Source: Diplolepis rosae (taxonomy: Eukaryota > Arthropoda > Insecta > Hymenoptera > Diplolepididae). From it: DNA of 64,000 nucleotides. Positions 1 to 11,723 of this stretch are shown here, piece after piece; positions within the stretch are counted from its first letter, which is position 1, and each line of letters opens with the position of its first letter. The notes under the pieces were generated by a model that did not search any database, was not told the DNA's origin, and was given only the letters and a program-made list of their open reading frames with translations. Location of the stretch: the NCBI GenBank assembly GCA_030998225.1, contig JAPYXD010000679.1, positions 1,364,001-1,428,000 on the forward strand. Reading direction: 5' to 3'. The translations under genes and the position numbers were made by a program.

Positions 1-166
1 TTGGTTTCGCTCCGCAAACTGAAATTTTAATTAATATTTTTATTAACGTGGCACAACGTGACTGCAATCAAAAACCAAAGTCTTGTTTTGCTCCACGTTC
101 TTTGTTTTCGAGATAATTCAAAGAGTTTTACCAGAAATGGCTTCCCTGGCTCAAACTTTCCTAATT

Positions 167-332
167 TTGGATTCGATCCGGATAGTCAAATTTTAATTTA
201 TATTATCATTAATGTAACACAACGTGACTACAATCAAAAAACAAAGTCTTTTTTTATTTTATTTTCTTGGTTTTCGAGATAATTCAAAGAGTTTTTCCAG
301 AAATGGCTTCCCCGTGTGAAACATTGTTAATT
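167..332 (+). repeat. Domain-2-type monomer embedded in domain 1
   Basis: This unit carries TTGGATTCGATCCGGATAG, ACACAACGTGACTACAATC and a TTATCATTAATG variant of the A+T block. Its close twin starts at 27622, 27455 bp away, at the very beginning of domain 2. Its neighbours are ordinary domain-1 units. Either it is a remnant of another domain-2 stretch to the left of the window, or it was moved by conversion or exchange. The sequence before position 1 would decide. Confidence 0.8.
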
Positions 333-1336
333 TTGGTTTCGCCCCGCAAACTCAAATTTTAATTTATATTTTCATGAATGTAGCACAACGTTACTGCAAT
401 CAAAAACCAAAGTCTTTTTTTGCGCCACGTTCTCAGTTTTCAAAATAATTCAAAGAGTTTTTCCAGAAATGGCTTCCCCGTGTGAAACTTTGTTAATTTT
501 ATTTTCGCTCCGCAAACTGAAATTTTAATTAATATTTTTATTAATGTGGCACAACGTGACTGCAATCAAAAACCAAAGTCTTGTTTTGCTCCACGTTCTT
601 TGTTTTCGAGATAATTCAAAGAGTTTTTCCAGAAATGGCTTCCCCGTGTCAAACTTTGTAAATTTTGGTTTCGCTCCGCAATCTCAAGTTTTACTTTATA
701 TTTTTATTAATTCAGCACAACGTGACTGCAATCACAAAACAAAGTCTTTTTTTATTTCATTTTCTTAGTTTCCAAGACAATTTAAAGAGTTTGTCAACAA
801 ATGGCTTCCCTGGGTCAAAGTTTCCTAATATTGGTTTCGCTCCGCAAACTTGAATTTTAATTAATATTTTTATTAATGTAGTACACCGTGACTGCAATAA
901 AAAACCAAAGTCTTGTTTTGCTCGACGTTCTTTGTTTGCGAGATAATTCAAAGAGTTTTTCCAGAAATGGCTTCCCCTTGTCAAACTATGTTAATTTTGG
1001 TTTCGCTCCGCAAACTGAAATTTTAATTTATAATTTTATTAATGTAGCACAGTGTGACTGCAATCAAAAACCAAAGTCTTTTTCTGCGCCACATTCTTAG
1101 TTTTCGAGATAATTCAACGAGTTTGTCAACAAATGGCTTCCCTGGGTCAAACTTTCCTAATTTTGGTTTCGCCCCACACATTCAAATTTTAATTCATATT
1201 TTTATTAATGTAGAACAATATGACTGCAATTAAAAACCAAAGTTTGTCTTTGCTCCACGTTCTTATTTTTTCAGATAATTCAACGAGTTTGTCAACAAAT
1301 GGCTTCCCTGGGTCAAAGTTTCCTAATTTTGGTTTC
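242..1336 (+). repeat. 1.1-kb segmental duplication, copy 1 (offset 7256)
   Basis: This block of between six and seven units matches 7498-8592 in the same unit order with only scattered differences, for example ATTTTATTTTCGC here against ATTTTATATTCGC there. The match starts after ACTACAATC (here) against ACTGCAATC (there), and ends where CTCTGCAAACTG here becomes CTCCGGAAACTT there. The offset is constant across the block. Confidence 0.85.
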
Positions 1337-1938
1337 GCTCTGCAAACTGAAATTTTAATTAATATTTTTATTAATGTGGCACAACGTGACTGCAATCAAA
1401 AACCAAAGTCTTGTTTTTCCAGAAATGGCTTCCCCGTGTGAAACTTTGTTAATTTTGGTTTCGCTCCGCAAACTCAAATTTTAATTAATATTTTTATTAA
1501 TGTAGCACAATGTGACTGCTATCAAGAATCAAAGTCTTTTTTTATTTTATTTTCTTGGTTTTCGAGATAATTCAAAGAGTTTTTCCAGAAATGGCTTCCC
1601 CGTGTGAAACATTGTTAATTTTGGTTTCGCTCCGCAAACTGAAATTTTAATTTATAATTTTATTAATGTAGCACAATGTGACTGCAATAAAAAACCAACG
1701 TCCTTTTCTGCGTCACATTCTTAGATTTCGAGATAATTTAAAGAGCTTGTAAACAAATGGCTTCCCTGGGTCAAACTTTCCTAATTTTGGTTTCGCCCCA
1801 CAGATTCAAATTTTAATTCATATTTTTATTAATGTAGAACAATATGACTGCAATTAAAAACCAAAGTTTGTCTTTGAGCCACGTTCTTATTTTTTCAGAT
1901 AATTCAACGAGTTTTTCAACAAATGGCTTCCCTGGGTC
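855..1938 (+). repeat. 1.1-kb segmental duplication, copy 1 (offset 14062)
   Basis: This block matches 14917-16000 unit for unit and includes the same 40-bp internal deletion (unit 1329-1454). It ends where CAAAGTTTCC here is replaced by CAAACTGTTAG in the second copy. It overlaps the block shared with 7498-8592, so this piece of the array has been copied at least twice. Confidence 0.85.
1329..1454 (+). repeat. Truncated 126-bp monomer (40-bp deletion)
   Basis: Unit starts at 1329 and 1455 are only 126 bp apart. The sequence runs from AAAGTCTTGTTTT straight into TCCAGAAATGG, so the pyrimidine-rich CACGTT segment, TTTCGAGATAATTC and the following AAAGAG are missing. The deletion lies between two T-runs, as expected from slippage or microhomology-mediated loss. 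The same junction occurs at 15391-15516 and nowhere else that I found, which makes it a good marker of shared descent. Confidence 0.93.
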
Positions 1939-3431
1939 AAAGTTTCCTAATTTTGTTTTCGCCCCACAAATTCCAATTTTAACTCATATTTTTATTAATG
2001 TAGAACAATATGACTGCAATATAAAACCAAAGTCTTGTTCTGCGCCACCTTCTTAGTTTTCGAGATAATTCAACGAGTTTGTCAACAAATGGCTTCCCTG
2101 GGTCAAAGTTTCCTAATATTGGTTTCGCTCCGCAAACTTGAATTTTAATTGATATTTTTATTAATGTAGTACACCGTGACTATAATAAAAAACCAAAGTC
2201 TTGTTTTGCTCGACGTTCTTTGTTTGCGAGATAATTCAAAGAGTTTTTCCAGAAATGTCTTCCCCGTGTCAAACTTTGTTAATTTTCGTTTTGCTCCGCA
2301 AACTCAAATTTTAATTAATATTTTTAATAATGTAGCAAAACGTGACTGCAATCACAATCCAATGTCTTTGTTTATTTCATTTTCTTAGTTTCCAAGATAA
2401 TTTAAAGAGTTTGTCAACAAATGGCTTCCCTGGGTCAAAGTTTCCTAATTTTGGTTTCGCTCCGGAAACTTAAATTTTAATTAATATTTTTATTAATGTA
2501 GCACAACGTGACTGCAATAAAAAACCAGAGTCTTGTTTTGCTCCACGTTCTCAGTTTTCAAAATAATTCAAAGAGTTTTTCCAGAAATGGCTTCCCCGTG
2601 TGAAACTTTGTAAATTTTGGTTTCGCTCCGCAATCTCAAGTTTTAATTTATATTTTTATTAATGTAGCACAACGTGACTGCAATAACAAACCGAAGTCTT
2701 TCTTTATTTCATTTTATTAGTTTCCAAGATAATTTAAAGAGTTTGTCAACAAATGGCTTCCCTGGGTCAAACTTTCTCAATTTTGGTTTCGCCCCGCAAA
2801 CTCAAATTTTAATTTATATTCTTATTAATGTAGCACAATGTGACTGCAATTAAAAACCAAAGTTTGTCTTTGCGCCACGTTCTTATTTTTTCAGATAATT
2901 CAACGAGTTTTTCAACAAATGGCTTCCCTGGGTCAAACCTTGTTAATTTTGGTTTAGCTCCGCAATCTCAAGTTTTAATTTATATTTTTATTAATGTAGT
3001 ACACCGAGACTGCAATAAAAAACCAAAGACTTGTTTTGCTCGATGTTCTTTGTTCGCGAGATAATTCAAAGAGTTTTTCCAGAAATGTCTTCCCAGTGTC
3101 AAACTTTGTTAATTTTCGTTTTGCTCCGCAAACTCAAATTTTAATTAATATTTTTAATAATGTAGCAAAACGTGACTGCAATCACAATCCAATGTCTTTG
3201 TTTATTTCATTTTCTTAGTTTCCAAGATAATTTAAAGAGTTTGTCAACAAATGGCTTCCCTGGGTCAAACTTTCTCAATTTTGGTTTCGCCCCTCAAACT
3301 CAAATTTTAATTTATATTCTTATCAATGTAGCACAATGTGACTGCAATTGAAAACCAAAGTTTGTCTTTCCGCCACGTTCTTATTTTTTCAGATAATTTA
3401 AAGAGTTTGTCAACAAATGGCTTCCCTGGGT

Positions 3432-4440
3432 CAAACTGTTAGTTTTGGTTTAGCTCCGAAAATCGCAAATTTTAATTAATATTTTCATTAATGTAGCACA
3501 ACGTGACTACAATCAAAAACCAAAGTCTTTTTTGCGCCACGTTCTTAGTTTTCGAGATAATTCAACGAGTTTGGCAACAAATGGCTTCGCTGTGTCAATA
3601 TTTCCTAATTTTCGTTTCGCTCCGCAAACTGAAATTTTAATTAATATTTTTATTAATGTGGCACAACGTGACTGCAATCAAAAACCAATGTCTTGTTTTG
3701 CTCCACGTTCTTTGTTTTCGAGATAATTCAAAGAGTTTTTCCAGAAATGGCTTCCCCGTGTCAAACTTTGTAAATTTTGGTTTCGCTCCGCAGTCTCAAA
3801 TTTTAATTTATATTTTTATTAATGTAGCACAACGTGACTGCAATAACAAACCGAAGTCTTTCTTTATTTCATTTTATTAGTTTCCAAGATAATTTAAAGA
3901 GTTTGTCAACAAATGGCTTCCCTGGGTCAAACTTTCTCAATTTTGGTTTCGCTCCGCAATCACAAGTTTTAATTTATATTTTTATTAGTGTAGCACAACG
4001 TGTCAGCAATCAAAATCCAAAGTCTTTTTTCATGCCATGTTCTTAGTTTTCAAGATAATTCAACGAGTGTGGCAACAAATGGCTTCCCTGTGTCAATATT
4101 TCCTAATTTTCGTTTTACTCCGCAAACTCAAGTTTTAATTTATATTTTCATTAATGTAGAAAAAGCTGGCTGCAATCAAAAACCAAAGTCTTTTTTTGCG
4201 CCACGTTCTCAGTTTTCAAAATAATTCAACGAGTTTTTCCAGAAATAGCTTCCCCGTGTGAAACTTTGTTAATTTTGTTTTCGCTCCGCAAACTGAAATT
4301 TTAATTTATAATTTTATTAATGTAGCACAGTGTGACTGCAATCAAGAACCAAAGTCTTTTTCTGCGCCACATTCTTTGTTTTCGAGACAATTCAACGAGT
4401 TTGTCAACAAATGGATTCCCTGGGTCAAAGTTTCCTAATT
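3432..4440 (+). repeat. 1.0-kb segmental duplication, copy 1 (offset 12568)
   Basis: It begins with the unusual CAAACTGTTAGTTTTGG, a short deletion variant. It also contains GTAGAAAAAGCTGGCTGC near 4156 and AGAAATAGCTTCCCC. The same series in the same order lies at 16000-17008. Within it, the unit near 3832-4030 differs (AATAACAAACC here, AATCACAAAACG there), which looks like a local replacement tract. Confidence 0.8.
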
Positions 4441-4606
4441 TTGGTTTCGCCCCGCAAACTCAAATTTTAATTTATATTTTCATGAATGTAGCACAACGTG
4501 ACTGCAATCAAAAACCAAATTCTTGTTTTGCTCCACGTTCTTTGTTTTCGAGATAATTCAAAGAGTTTTTCCAGAAATGGCTTCCCCGTGTCAAACTTTG
4601 TAAATT
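4441..4606 (+). repeat. Reference monomer with internal landmarks
   Basis: A typical full-length 166-bp unit used here as ruler. It opens with a G+C-richer TTTCGCCCCGCAAAC (4445-4459), followed by an A+T-rich block (about 4461-4485). The constant GTGACTGCAAT lies at 4498-4508 and AAACCAAA at 4512-4519. A pyrimidine-rich stretch containing CACGTT (4534-4539) leads to TTTCGAGATAATT (4546-4558) and then the most constant core, ATGGCTTCCC (4577-4586). The last part, up to the next TTTGGTTT at 4606-4613, is the most polymorphic between units. TTTGGTTT and AAACCAAA are reverse complements about half a unit apart. The phase chosen is arbitrary; no biological start is implied. Confidence 0.95.
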
Positions 4607-5094
4607 TTGGTTTCGCTCCGCAATCTCAAGTTTTAATTTATATTTTTATTAATGTAGCACAACGTGACTGCAATCACAAAACAAAGTCTTTTTTTATTTC
4701 ATTTTCTTAGTTTCCAAGACAATTTAAAGAGTTTGTCAAAAAATAGCTTCCCTGGGTCAAAGTTTCCTAATTTTGGTTTCGCTCCACAATCTCAAATTTT
4801 AGTTTACATTTTTATAAATGTAGCACAACGTGACTGCAATCACAAAGCAAAGTCTTTGTTTATTTCATGTTCTTAGTTTTCAAGTTAATTTAAAGAGTTT
4901 GTGCACAAATGGCTTCCGTGGGTCAAACTTTCCTAATTTTGGTTTCGCCCCGCAAACTCAAATTTTAATTTCTATTTTTATTAATGTAGCACAATCTGAC
5001 TGCAATCAAAAACCAAAGTCTTTTTTTGCGCCACGTTCTTAGTTTTCGAGATAATTCAAAGAGTTTTTCCAGAAATGGCTTCCCGTGTCAAACA

Positions 5095-5815
5095 TTGTAA
5101 ATTTTGGTTTCGCTCCGCAATCTCAAGTTTTAATTTATATTTTTATTAATGTAGCACAACGTGACTGCAATCACAAAACAAAGTCTTTTTTTATTTCATT
5201 TTCTTAGTTTCCAAGACAATTTAAAGAGTTTGTCAACAAATGGCTTCCCCGTGTCAAACTTAGTTAATTTTGGTTTCGCTCCACAATCTCAAATTTTAGT
5301 TTACATTTTTATAAATGTAGCACAAAGTGACTGCAATCACAAAGCAAAGTCTTTGTTTATTTCATGTTCTTAGTTTTCAAGATAATTTAAAGAGTTTGTG
5401 CACAAATGGCTTCCCTGGGTCAAACTTTCCTAATTTTGGTTTCGCCCCGCAAACTCAAATTTTAATCTATATTTTTATTAATGTAGCACAATCTGACTGC
5501 AATCAAAAACCAAAGTCTTTTTCTGCGCCACATTCTTAGTTTTCGAGATAATTCAACGAGTTTGTCAACAAATGGCTTCCCTGGGTCAAACTTTCCTAAT
5601 TTTGGTTTCGACCCGGAAACTCAAATTTTAATTTATATTTTCATTAATGTAACACAACGTGACTACTATCACAATACAAAGTCTTTTTTTATTTCAGGTT
5701 CTTATATTTCAATATAATTTAATGTGTTTGTCTACAAATGGCTTCCCTGGGTCAAACTTTCCTAATTTTGATTTCTCCCCGCAAACTCAAATTTTAATTT
5801 ATATTTTTATTAGTG
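5095..5815 (+). repeat. 0.7-kb segmental duplication, copy 1 (offset 12569)
   Basis: This block matches 17664-18384. It contains the lineage marker GTGCAC at 5398, the GCACAATCTGACTGC variant and a GTTTCGACCCGGAAAC unit. A shorter relative of the same series starts near 23198 (offset 5302 from 17896). Confidence 0.75.
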
Positions 5816-5894
5816 TAGCACAATATGACTGCAATCTAAAACCAAAGTCCTTTTTTGCGCCACATTCTTAGTTTTCGAGATAATTAAACGAGTT

Positions 5895-6880
5895 TGGCAA
5901 CAAATGGCTTCCCTGTCTAAATATTTCTTATTTTCGTTTCACTCCGCAAACTCAAGTTTTAATTTATATTTTCATTAATGTAGCACAACGTGACTGTAAT
6001 GAAAAACCAAAGTCTTTTATGCGCCACGTTCTTAGTTTTTAGATTATTCAAAGAGTTTTTCCAGAAATGGCTTCCCGGTGTGAAACATTGTTAATTTTGG
6101 TTTCGCTCCGGAAACTTAAATTTTAATTAATATTTTTATTAATGTAGCACAACGTGACTGCAATAAAAAACCAAAGTCTTGTTTTGCTCCACGTTCTTTG
6201 TTTTCGAGATAATTCAAAGAGTTTTTCCAGAAATGGCTTCCCCGTGTCAAACTTTGTTAATTTTGGTTTCGCTCCGCAATCTCAAGTTTTAATTTATATT
6301 TTTATTAATGTAGCACAACGTGACTGCAATGAAAAACCAAAGTCTTGTTTTGGTCCACGTTCTTTGTTTGCGAGATAATTCAAAGAGTTTTTCCAGAAAT
6401 GGCTTCCCCTTGTCAAACTATGTTAATTTTGGTTTCGCTCCGCAAACTGAAATTTTAACTCATATTTTTATTCATGTAGAACAATATGACTGCAATCAAA
6501 AACCAAAGTCTTTTTCTGCGCCACATTCTTAGTTTTCGAGATAATTCAACGAGTTTGTCAACAAATGGCTTCCCTGGGTCAAAGTTTCCTAATTTTGGTT
6601 TCGCTCCGGAAACTTAAATTTTAATTAATATTTTTATTAATGTAGCACAACGTGACTGCAATAAAAAACCAAAGTCTTGTTTTGCTCCACGTTCTTTGTT
6701 TTCGAGATAATTCAAAGAGTTTTTCCAGAAATGGCTTCCCCGTGTCAAACTTTGTTAATTTTGGTTTCGCTCCGCAATCTCAAGTTTTAATTTATATTTT
6801 TATTAGTGTAGCACAACGTGACTGCAATCAAAATCCAAAGTCTTGTTTTGCTCCACGTTTTTTGTTTTCGAGATAATTCA
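5895..6880 (+). repeat. 1.0-kb segmental duplication, copy 1 (offset 12899)
   Basis: This block matches 18794-19779. Shared variants are CCCTGTCTAAATATTTC at 5911, CCCGGTGTGAAACATTG at about 6073 and TTTTGGTCCACGTTC near 6353. The change of offset from 12569 to 12899 shows that about two units were gained in the right-hand copy between this block and the previous one. Confidence 0.75.
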
Positions 6881-7497
6881 AAGAGTTTTTCCAGAAATGG
6901 CTTCCCCGTGTGAAACATTGTTAATTTTGGTTTCGCTCCGCAAACTGAAATTTTAATTTATAATTTTATTAATGTAGCACAATGTGACTGCGATTAAAAA
7001 CCAAAGTCCTTTTCTGCGCCACATTCTTAGTTTTCGAGATAATTCAACGAGTTTGTCAACAAATGGCTTCCCTGGGTCAAAGTTTCCTAATTTTGGTTTC
7101 GCTCCGGAAACTTAAATTTTAATTAATATTTTTATTAATGTAGCACAACGTGACTGCAATCAAGAATCAAAGTCTTTTTTTATTTTATTTTCTTGGTTTT
7201 CGAGATAATTCAAAGAGTTTTTCCAGAAATGGCTTCCCCGTGTCAAACTTTGTAAATTTTGGTTTCGCTCCGCAATCTCAAGTTTTACTTTATATTTTTA
7301 TTAATTTAGCACAACGTGACTGCAATAAAAAACCAGTCTTGTTTTGCTCCACGTTCTCAGTTTTCAAAATAATTCAAAGAGTTTTTCCAGAAATGGCTTC
7401 CCCGTGTGAAACTTTGTTAATTTTGGTTTCGCTCCGCAAACTCAAATTTTAATTAATATTTTTATTAATGTAGCACAATGTGACTGCAATCAAGAAT

Positions 7498-8592
7498 CAA
7501 AGTCTTTTTTTATTTTATTTTCTTGGTTTTCGAGATAATTCAAAGAGTTTTTCCAGAAATGGCTTCCCCGTGTGAAACATTGTTAATTTTGGTTTCGCCC
7601 CGCAAACTCAAATTTTAATTTATATTTTCATGAATGTAGCACAACGTTACTGCAATCAAAAACCAAAGTCTTTTTTTGCGCCACGTTCTCAGTTTTCAAA
7701 ATAATTCAAAGAGTTTTTCCAGAAATGGCTTCCCCGTGTGAAACTTTGTTAATTTTATATTCGCTCCGCCAACTGAAATTTTAATTAATATTTTTATTAA
7801 TGTGGCACAACGTGACTGCAATCAAAAACCAAAGTCTTGTTTTGCTCCACGTTCTTTGTTTTCGAGATAATTCAAAGAGTTTTTCCAGAAATGGCTTCCC
7901 CGTGTCAAACTTTGTAAATTTTGGTTTCGCTCCGCAATCTCAAGTTTTACTTTATATTTTTATTAATTTATCACAACGTGACTGCAATCACAAAACAAAG
8001 TCTTTTTTTATTTCATTTTCTTAGTTTCCAAGACAATTTAAAGAGTTTGTCAACAAATGGCTTCCCTGGGTCAAAGTTTCCTAATATTGGTTTCGCTCCG
8101 CAAACTTGAATTTTAATTAATATTTTTATTAATGTAGTACACCGTGACTGCAATAAAAAACCAAAGTCTTGTTTTGCTCGACGTTCTTTGTTTGCGAGAT
8201 AATTCAAAGAGTTTTTCCAGAAATGGCTTCCCCTTGTCAAACTATGTTAATTTTGGTTTCGCTCCGCAAACTGAAATTTTAATTTATAATTTTATTAATG
8301 TAGCACAGTGTGACTGCAATCAAAAACCAAAGTCTTTTTCTGCGCCACATTCTTAGTTTTCGAGATAATTCAACGAGTTTGTCAACAAATGGCTTCCCTG
8401 GGTCAAACTTTCCTAATTTTGGTTTCGCCCCACACATTCAAATTTTAATTCATATTTTTATTAATGTAGAACAATATGACTGCAATTAAAAACCAAAGTT
8501 TGTCTTTGCTCCACGTTCTTATTTTTTCAGATAATTCAACGAGTTTGTCAACAAATGGCTTCCCTGGGTCAAAGTTTCCTAATTTTGGTTTC
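7498..8592 (+). repeat. 1.1-kb segmental duplication, copy 2 (offset 7256)
   Basis: Second copy of the block at 242-1336. Shared private variants include GTAGTACACCGTGACTGC followed by GCTCGACGTTCTTTGTTTG, then CTTGTCAAACTATG and GCACAGTGTGACTGC in successive units. A further, shorter relative of this unit series occurs at about 12127-12620, offset about 4315 bp from this copy. Confidence 0.85.
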
Positions 8593-9197
8593 GCTCCGGA
8601 AACTTAAATTTTAATTAATATTTTTATTAATGTAGTACACCGTGACTGCAATGAAAAACCAAAGTCTTGTTTTGCTCGACGTTGTTTGTTTGCGAGATAA
8701 TTCAAAGAGTTTTTCCAGAAATGGCTTCCCCTTGTCAAACTATGTTAATTTTGGTTTCGCTCCGCAAACTGAAATTTTAATTTATAATTTTATTAATGTA
8801 GCACAGTGTGACTGCAATCAAAAACCAAAGTCTTTTTCTGCGCCACATTCTTAGTTTTCGAGATAATTCAACGAGTTTGTCAACAAATGGCTTCCCTGGG
8901 TCAAACTTTCTCAATTTAGGTTTCGCCCCGCAAACTCAAATTTTAATTTATATTCTTATTAATGTAGCACAATGTGACTGCAATTAAAAACCAAAGTTTG
9001 TCTTTGCGCCACGTTCTTAATTTTTCAGATAATTCAACGAGTTTTTCAAGAAATGGCTTCCCTGGGTCAAACTTTGTTAATTTTGGTTTAGCTCCGCAAT
9101 CTCAAGTTTTAATTTATATTTTTATTAATGTAGCACAATGTGACTGCAATATAGAATCAAAGTCCTTTTTTATTTTATTTTCTTGGTTTTCGAGATA

Positions 9198-10230
9198 ATT
9201 CAAAGAGTTTGTCAACAAAATGGCTTCCCTGGGTCAAACTTTCTCAATTTAGGTTTCGCCCCGCAAACTCAAATTTTAATTTACATTTTTATAAATGTAG
9301 CACAACGTGACTGCAATCACAAAGCAAAGTCTTTGTTTATTTCATGTTCTTAGTTTTCAAGATAATTCAACGAGTTTGGCAACAAATGGCTTCGCTGTGT
9401 CAATATTTCCTAATTTTCGTTTCGCTCCGCAAACTCAAGATTTAATTTATATTTTCATTAATGTAGCACAACGTGACTGCAATGAAAAACCAAAGTCTTT
9501 TTTGCGCCACGTTCTTAGTTTTCGAGATAATTCAAAGAGTTTTTCCAGAAATGGCTTCCCCGTGTCAAACTTAGTTAATTTTGGTTTCGCTCCACAATCT
9601 CAAATTTTAGTTTACATTTTTATAAATGTAGCACAAAGTGACTGCAATCACAAAGCAAAGTCTTTGTTTATTTCATGTTCTTAGTTTTCAAGATAATTTA
9701 AAGAGTTTGTGCACAAATGGCTTCCCTGGGTCAAACTTTCTCAATTTAGGTTTCGCCCTGCAAACTCAAATTTTAATTTATATTCTTATTAATGTAGTAC
9801 AACGTGACTGCAATAAAAAAGAAAAGTCTTGTTTTGCTCCACGTTCTTTGTTTTCGAGATAATTCAAAGAGTTTTTCCAGAAATGGCTTCCCCGTGTCAA
9901 ACTTTGTTAATTTTCGTTTCGCTCCGCAAACTCAAATTTTAATTAATATTTTTAATAATGTAGCAAAACGTGACTGCAATCACAATCCAATGTCTTTGTT
10001 TATTTCATTTTCTTAGTTTCCAAGATAATTTAAAGAGTTTGTCAAAAAATGGCTTCCCTGGGTCAAAGTTTCCTAATTTTGGTTTCGCTCCGGAAACTTA
10101 AATTTTAATTAATATTTTTATTAATGTAGCACAACGTGACTGCAATAAAAAACCAAAGTCTTGTTTTGCTCCACGTTCTCAGTTTTCAAAATAATTCAAA
10201 GAGTTTTTCCAGAAATGGCTTCCCCGTGTG
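9198..10230 (+). repeat. Nine-unit higher-order repeat, copy 1 (1493 bp)
   Basis: About six units here recur at 10692-11723 with offset 1493, one base less than nine units, because of an extra A near 9218. The copies agree closely except for one tract at about 9740-9810, where this copy has TTTCTCAATTTAGG and TATTCTTATTAATG while the other has TTTCCTAATTTTGG and TATTTTCATGAATG. A clean internal replacement like this is what gene conversion leaves. Confidence 0.85.
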
Positions 10231-10691
10231 AAACATTGTTAATTTTGGTTTCGCCCCGCAAACTCAAATTTCAATTTATATTTTCATGAATGTAGCACAA
10301 CGTTACTGCAATAACAAACCGAAGTCTTTCTTTATTTCATTTTATTAGTTTCCAAGATAATTTAAAGAGTTTGTCAACAAATGGCTTCCCTGGGTCAAAC
10401 TTTCTCAATTTTGGTTTCGCCCCGCAAACTCAAATTTTAATTTATATTCTTATTAATGTAGCACAATGTGACTGCAATTAAAAACCAAAGTTTGTCTTTG
10501 CGCCACGTTCTTATTTTTTCAGATAATTCAACGAGTTTTTCAACAAATGGCTTCCCTGTGTCAAACTTTGTTAATTTTGGTTTCGCTCCGCAATCTCAAG
10601 TTTTACTTTATATTTTTATTAATTTAGCACAACGTGACTGCAATCACAAAACGAAGTCTTTTTTTATTTCATTTTCTTAGTTTCCAATATA

Positions 10692-11723
10692 ATTTAAAGA
10701 GTTTGTCAACAAATGGCTTCCCTGGGTCAAACTTTCTCAATTTAGGTTTCGCCCCGCAAATGCAAATTTTAATTTACATTTTTATAAATGTAGCACAACG
10801 TGACTGCAATCACAAAGCAAAGTCTTTGTTTATTTCATGTTCTTAGTTTTCAAGATAATTCAACGAGTTTGGCAACAAATGGCTTCGCTGTGTCAATATT
10901 TCCTAATTTTCGTTTCGCTCCGCAAACTCAAGATTTAATTTATATTTTCATTAATGTAGCACAACGTGACTGCAATGAAAAACCAAAGTCTTTTTTGCGC
11001 CACGTTCTTAGTTTTCGAGATAATTCAAAGAGTTTTTCCAGAAATGGCTTCCCCGTGTCAAACTTAGTTAATTTTGGTTTCGCTCCACAATCTCAAATTT
11101 TAGTTTACATTTTTATAAATGTAGCACAAAGTGACTGCAATCACAAAGCAAAGTCTTTGTTTATTTCATGTTCTTAGTTTTCAAGATAATTTAAAGAGTT
11201 TGTGCACAAATGGCTTCCCTGGGTCAAACTTTCCTAATTTTGGTTTCGCCCCGCAAACTCAAATTTTAATTTATATTTTCATGAATGTAGCACAACGTTA
11301 CTGCAATAAAAAACAAAAATCTTGTTTTGCTCCACGTTCTTTGTTTTCGAGATAATTCAAAGAGTTTTTCCAGAAATGGCTTCCCCGTGTCAAACTTTGT
11401 TAATTTTCGTTTTGCTCCGCAAACTCAAATTTTAATTAATATTTTTAATAATGTAGCAAAACGTGACTGCAATCACAATCCAATGTCTTTGTTTATTTCA
11501 TTTTCTTAGTTTCCAAGATAATTTAAAGAGTTTGTCAAAAAATGGCTTCCCTGGGTCAAAGTTTCCTAATTTTGGTTTCGCTCCGGAAACTTAAATTTTA
11601 ATTAATATTTTTATTAATGTAGCACAACGTGACTGCAATAAAAAACCAGAGTCTTGTTTTGCTCCACGTTCTCAGTTTTCAAAATAATTCAAAGAGTTTT
11701 TCCAGAAATGGCTTCCCCGTGTG
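10692..11723 (+). repeat. Nine-unit higher-order repeat, copy 2 (1493 bp)
   Basis: Second copy of 9198-10230. It ends where CCCCGTGTGAAACTTTG here replaces CCCCGTGTGAAACATTG there. The final unit type (CTCCGGAAACTTAAATT with CAGAGTCTTGTTTTG) starting at 11572 recurs at 13565 and 14561, 1993 and 996 bp further on (twelve and six units). Confidence 0.85.

Noticed and set aside
167..190. tRNA-like B box in GATTCGATCCGG and GTTTCGACCCGG variants, hinting at a tRNA-derived or SINE origin
   Set aside because: The likeness covers only about ten bases, the dominant unit form (TTTCGCTCCGC) lacks it, and there is no A box or cloverleaf at proper distance.
1329..1454. The short unit as an insertion or excision scar
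   Set aside because: The junction joins two T-runs with no added bases and is explained by a simple 40-bp internal deletion, later duplicated to 15391-15516.
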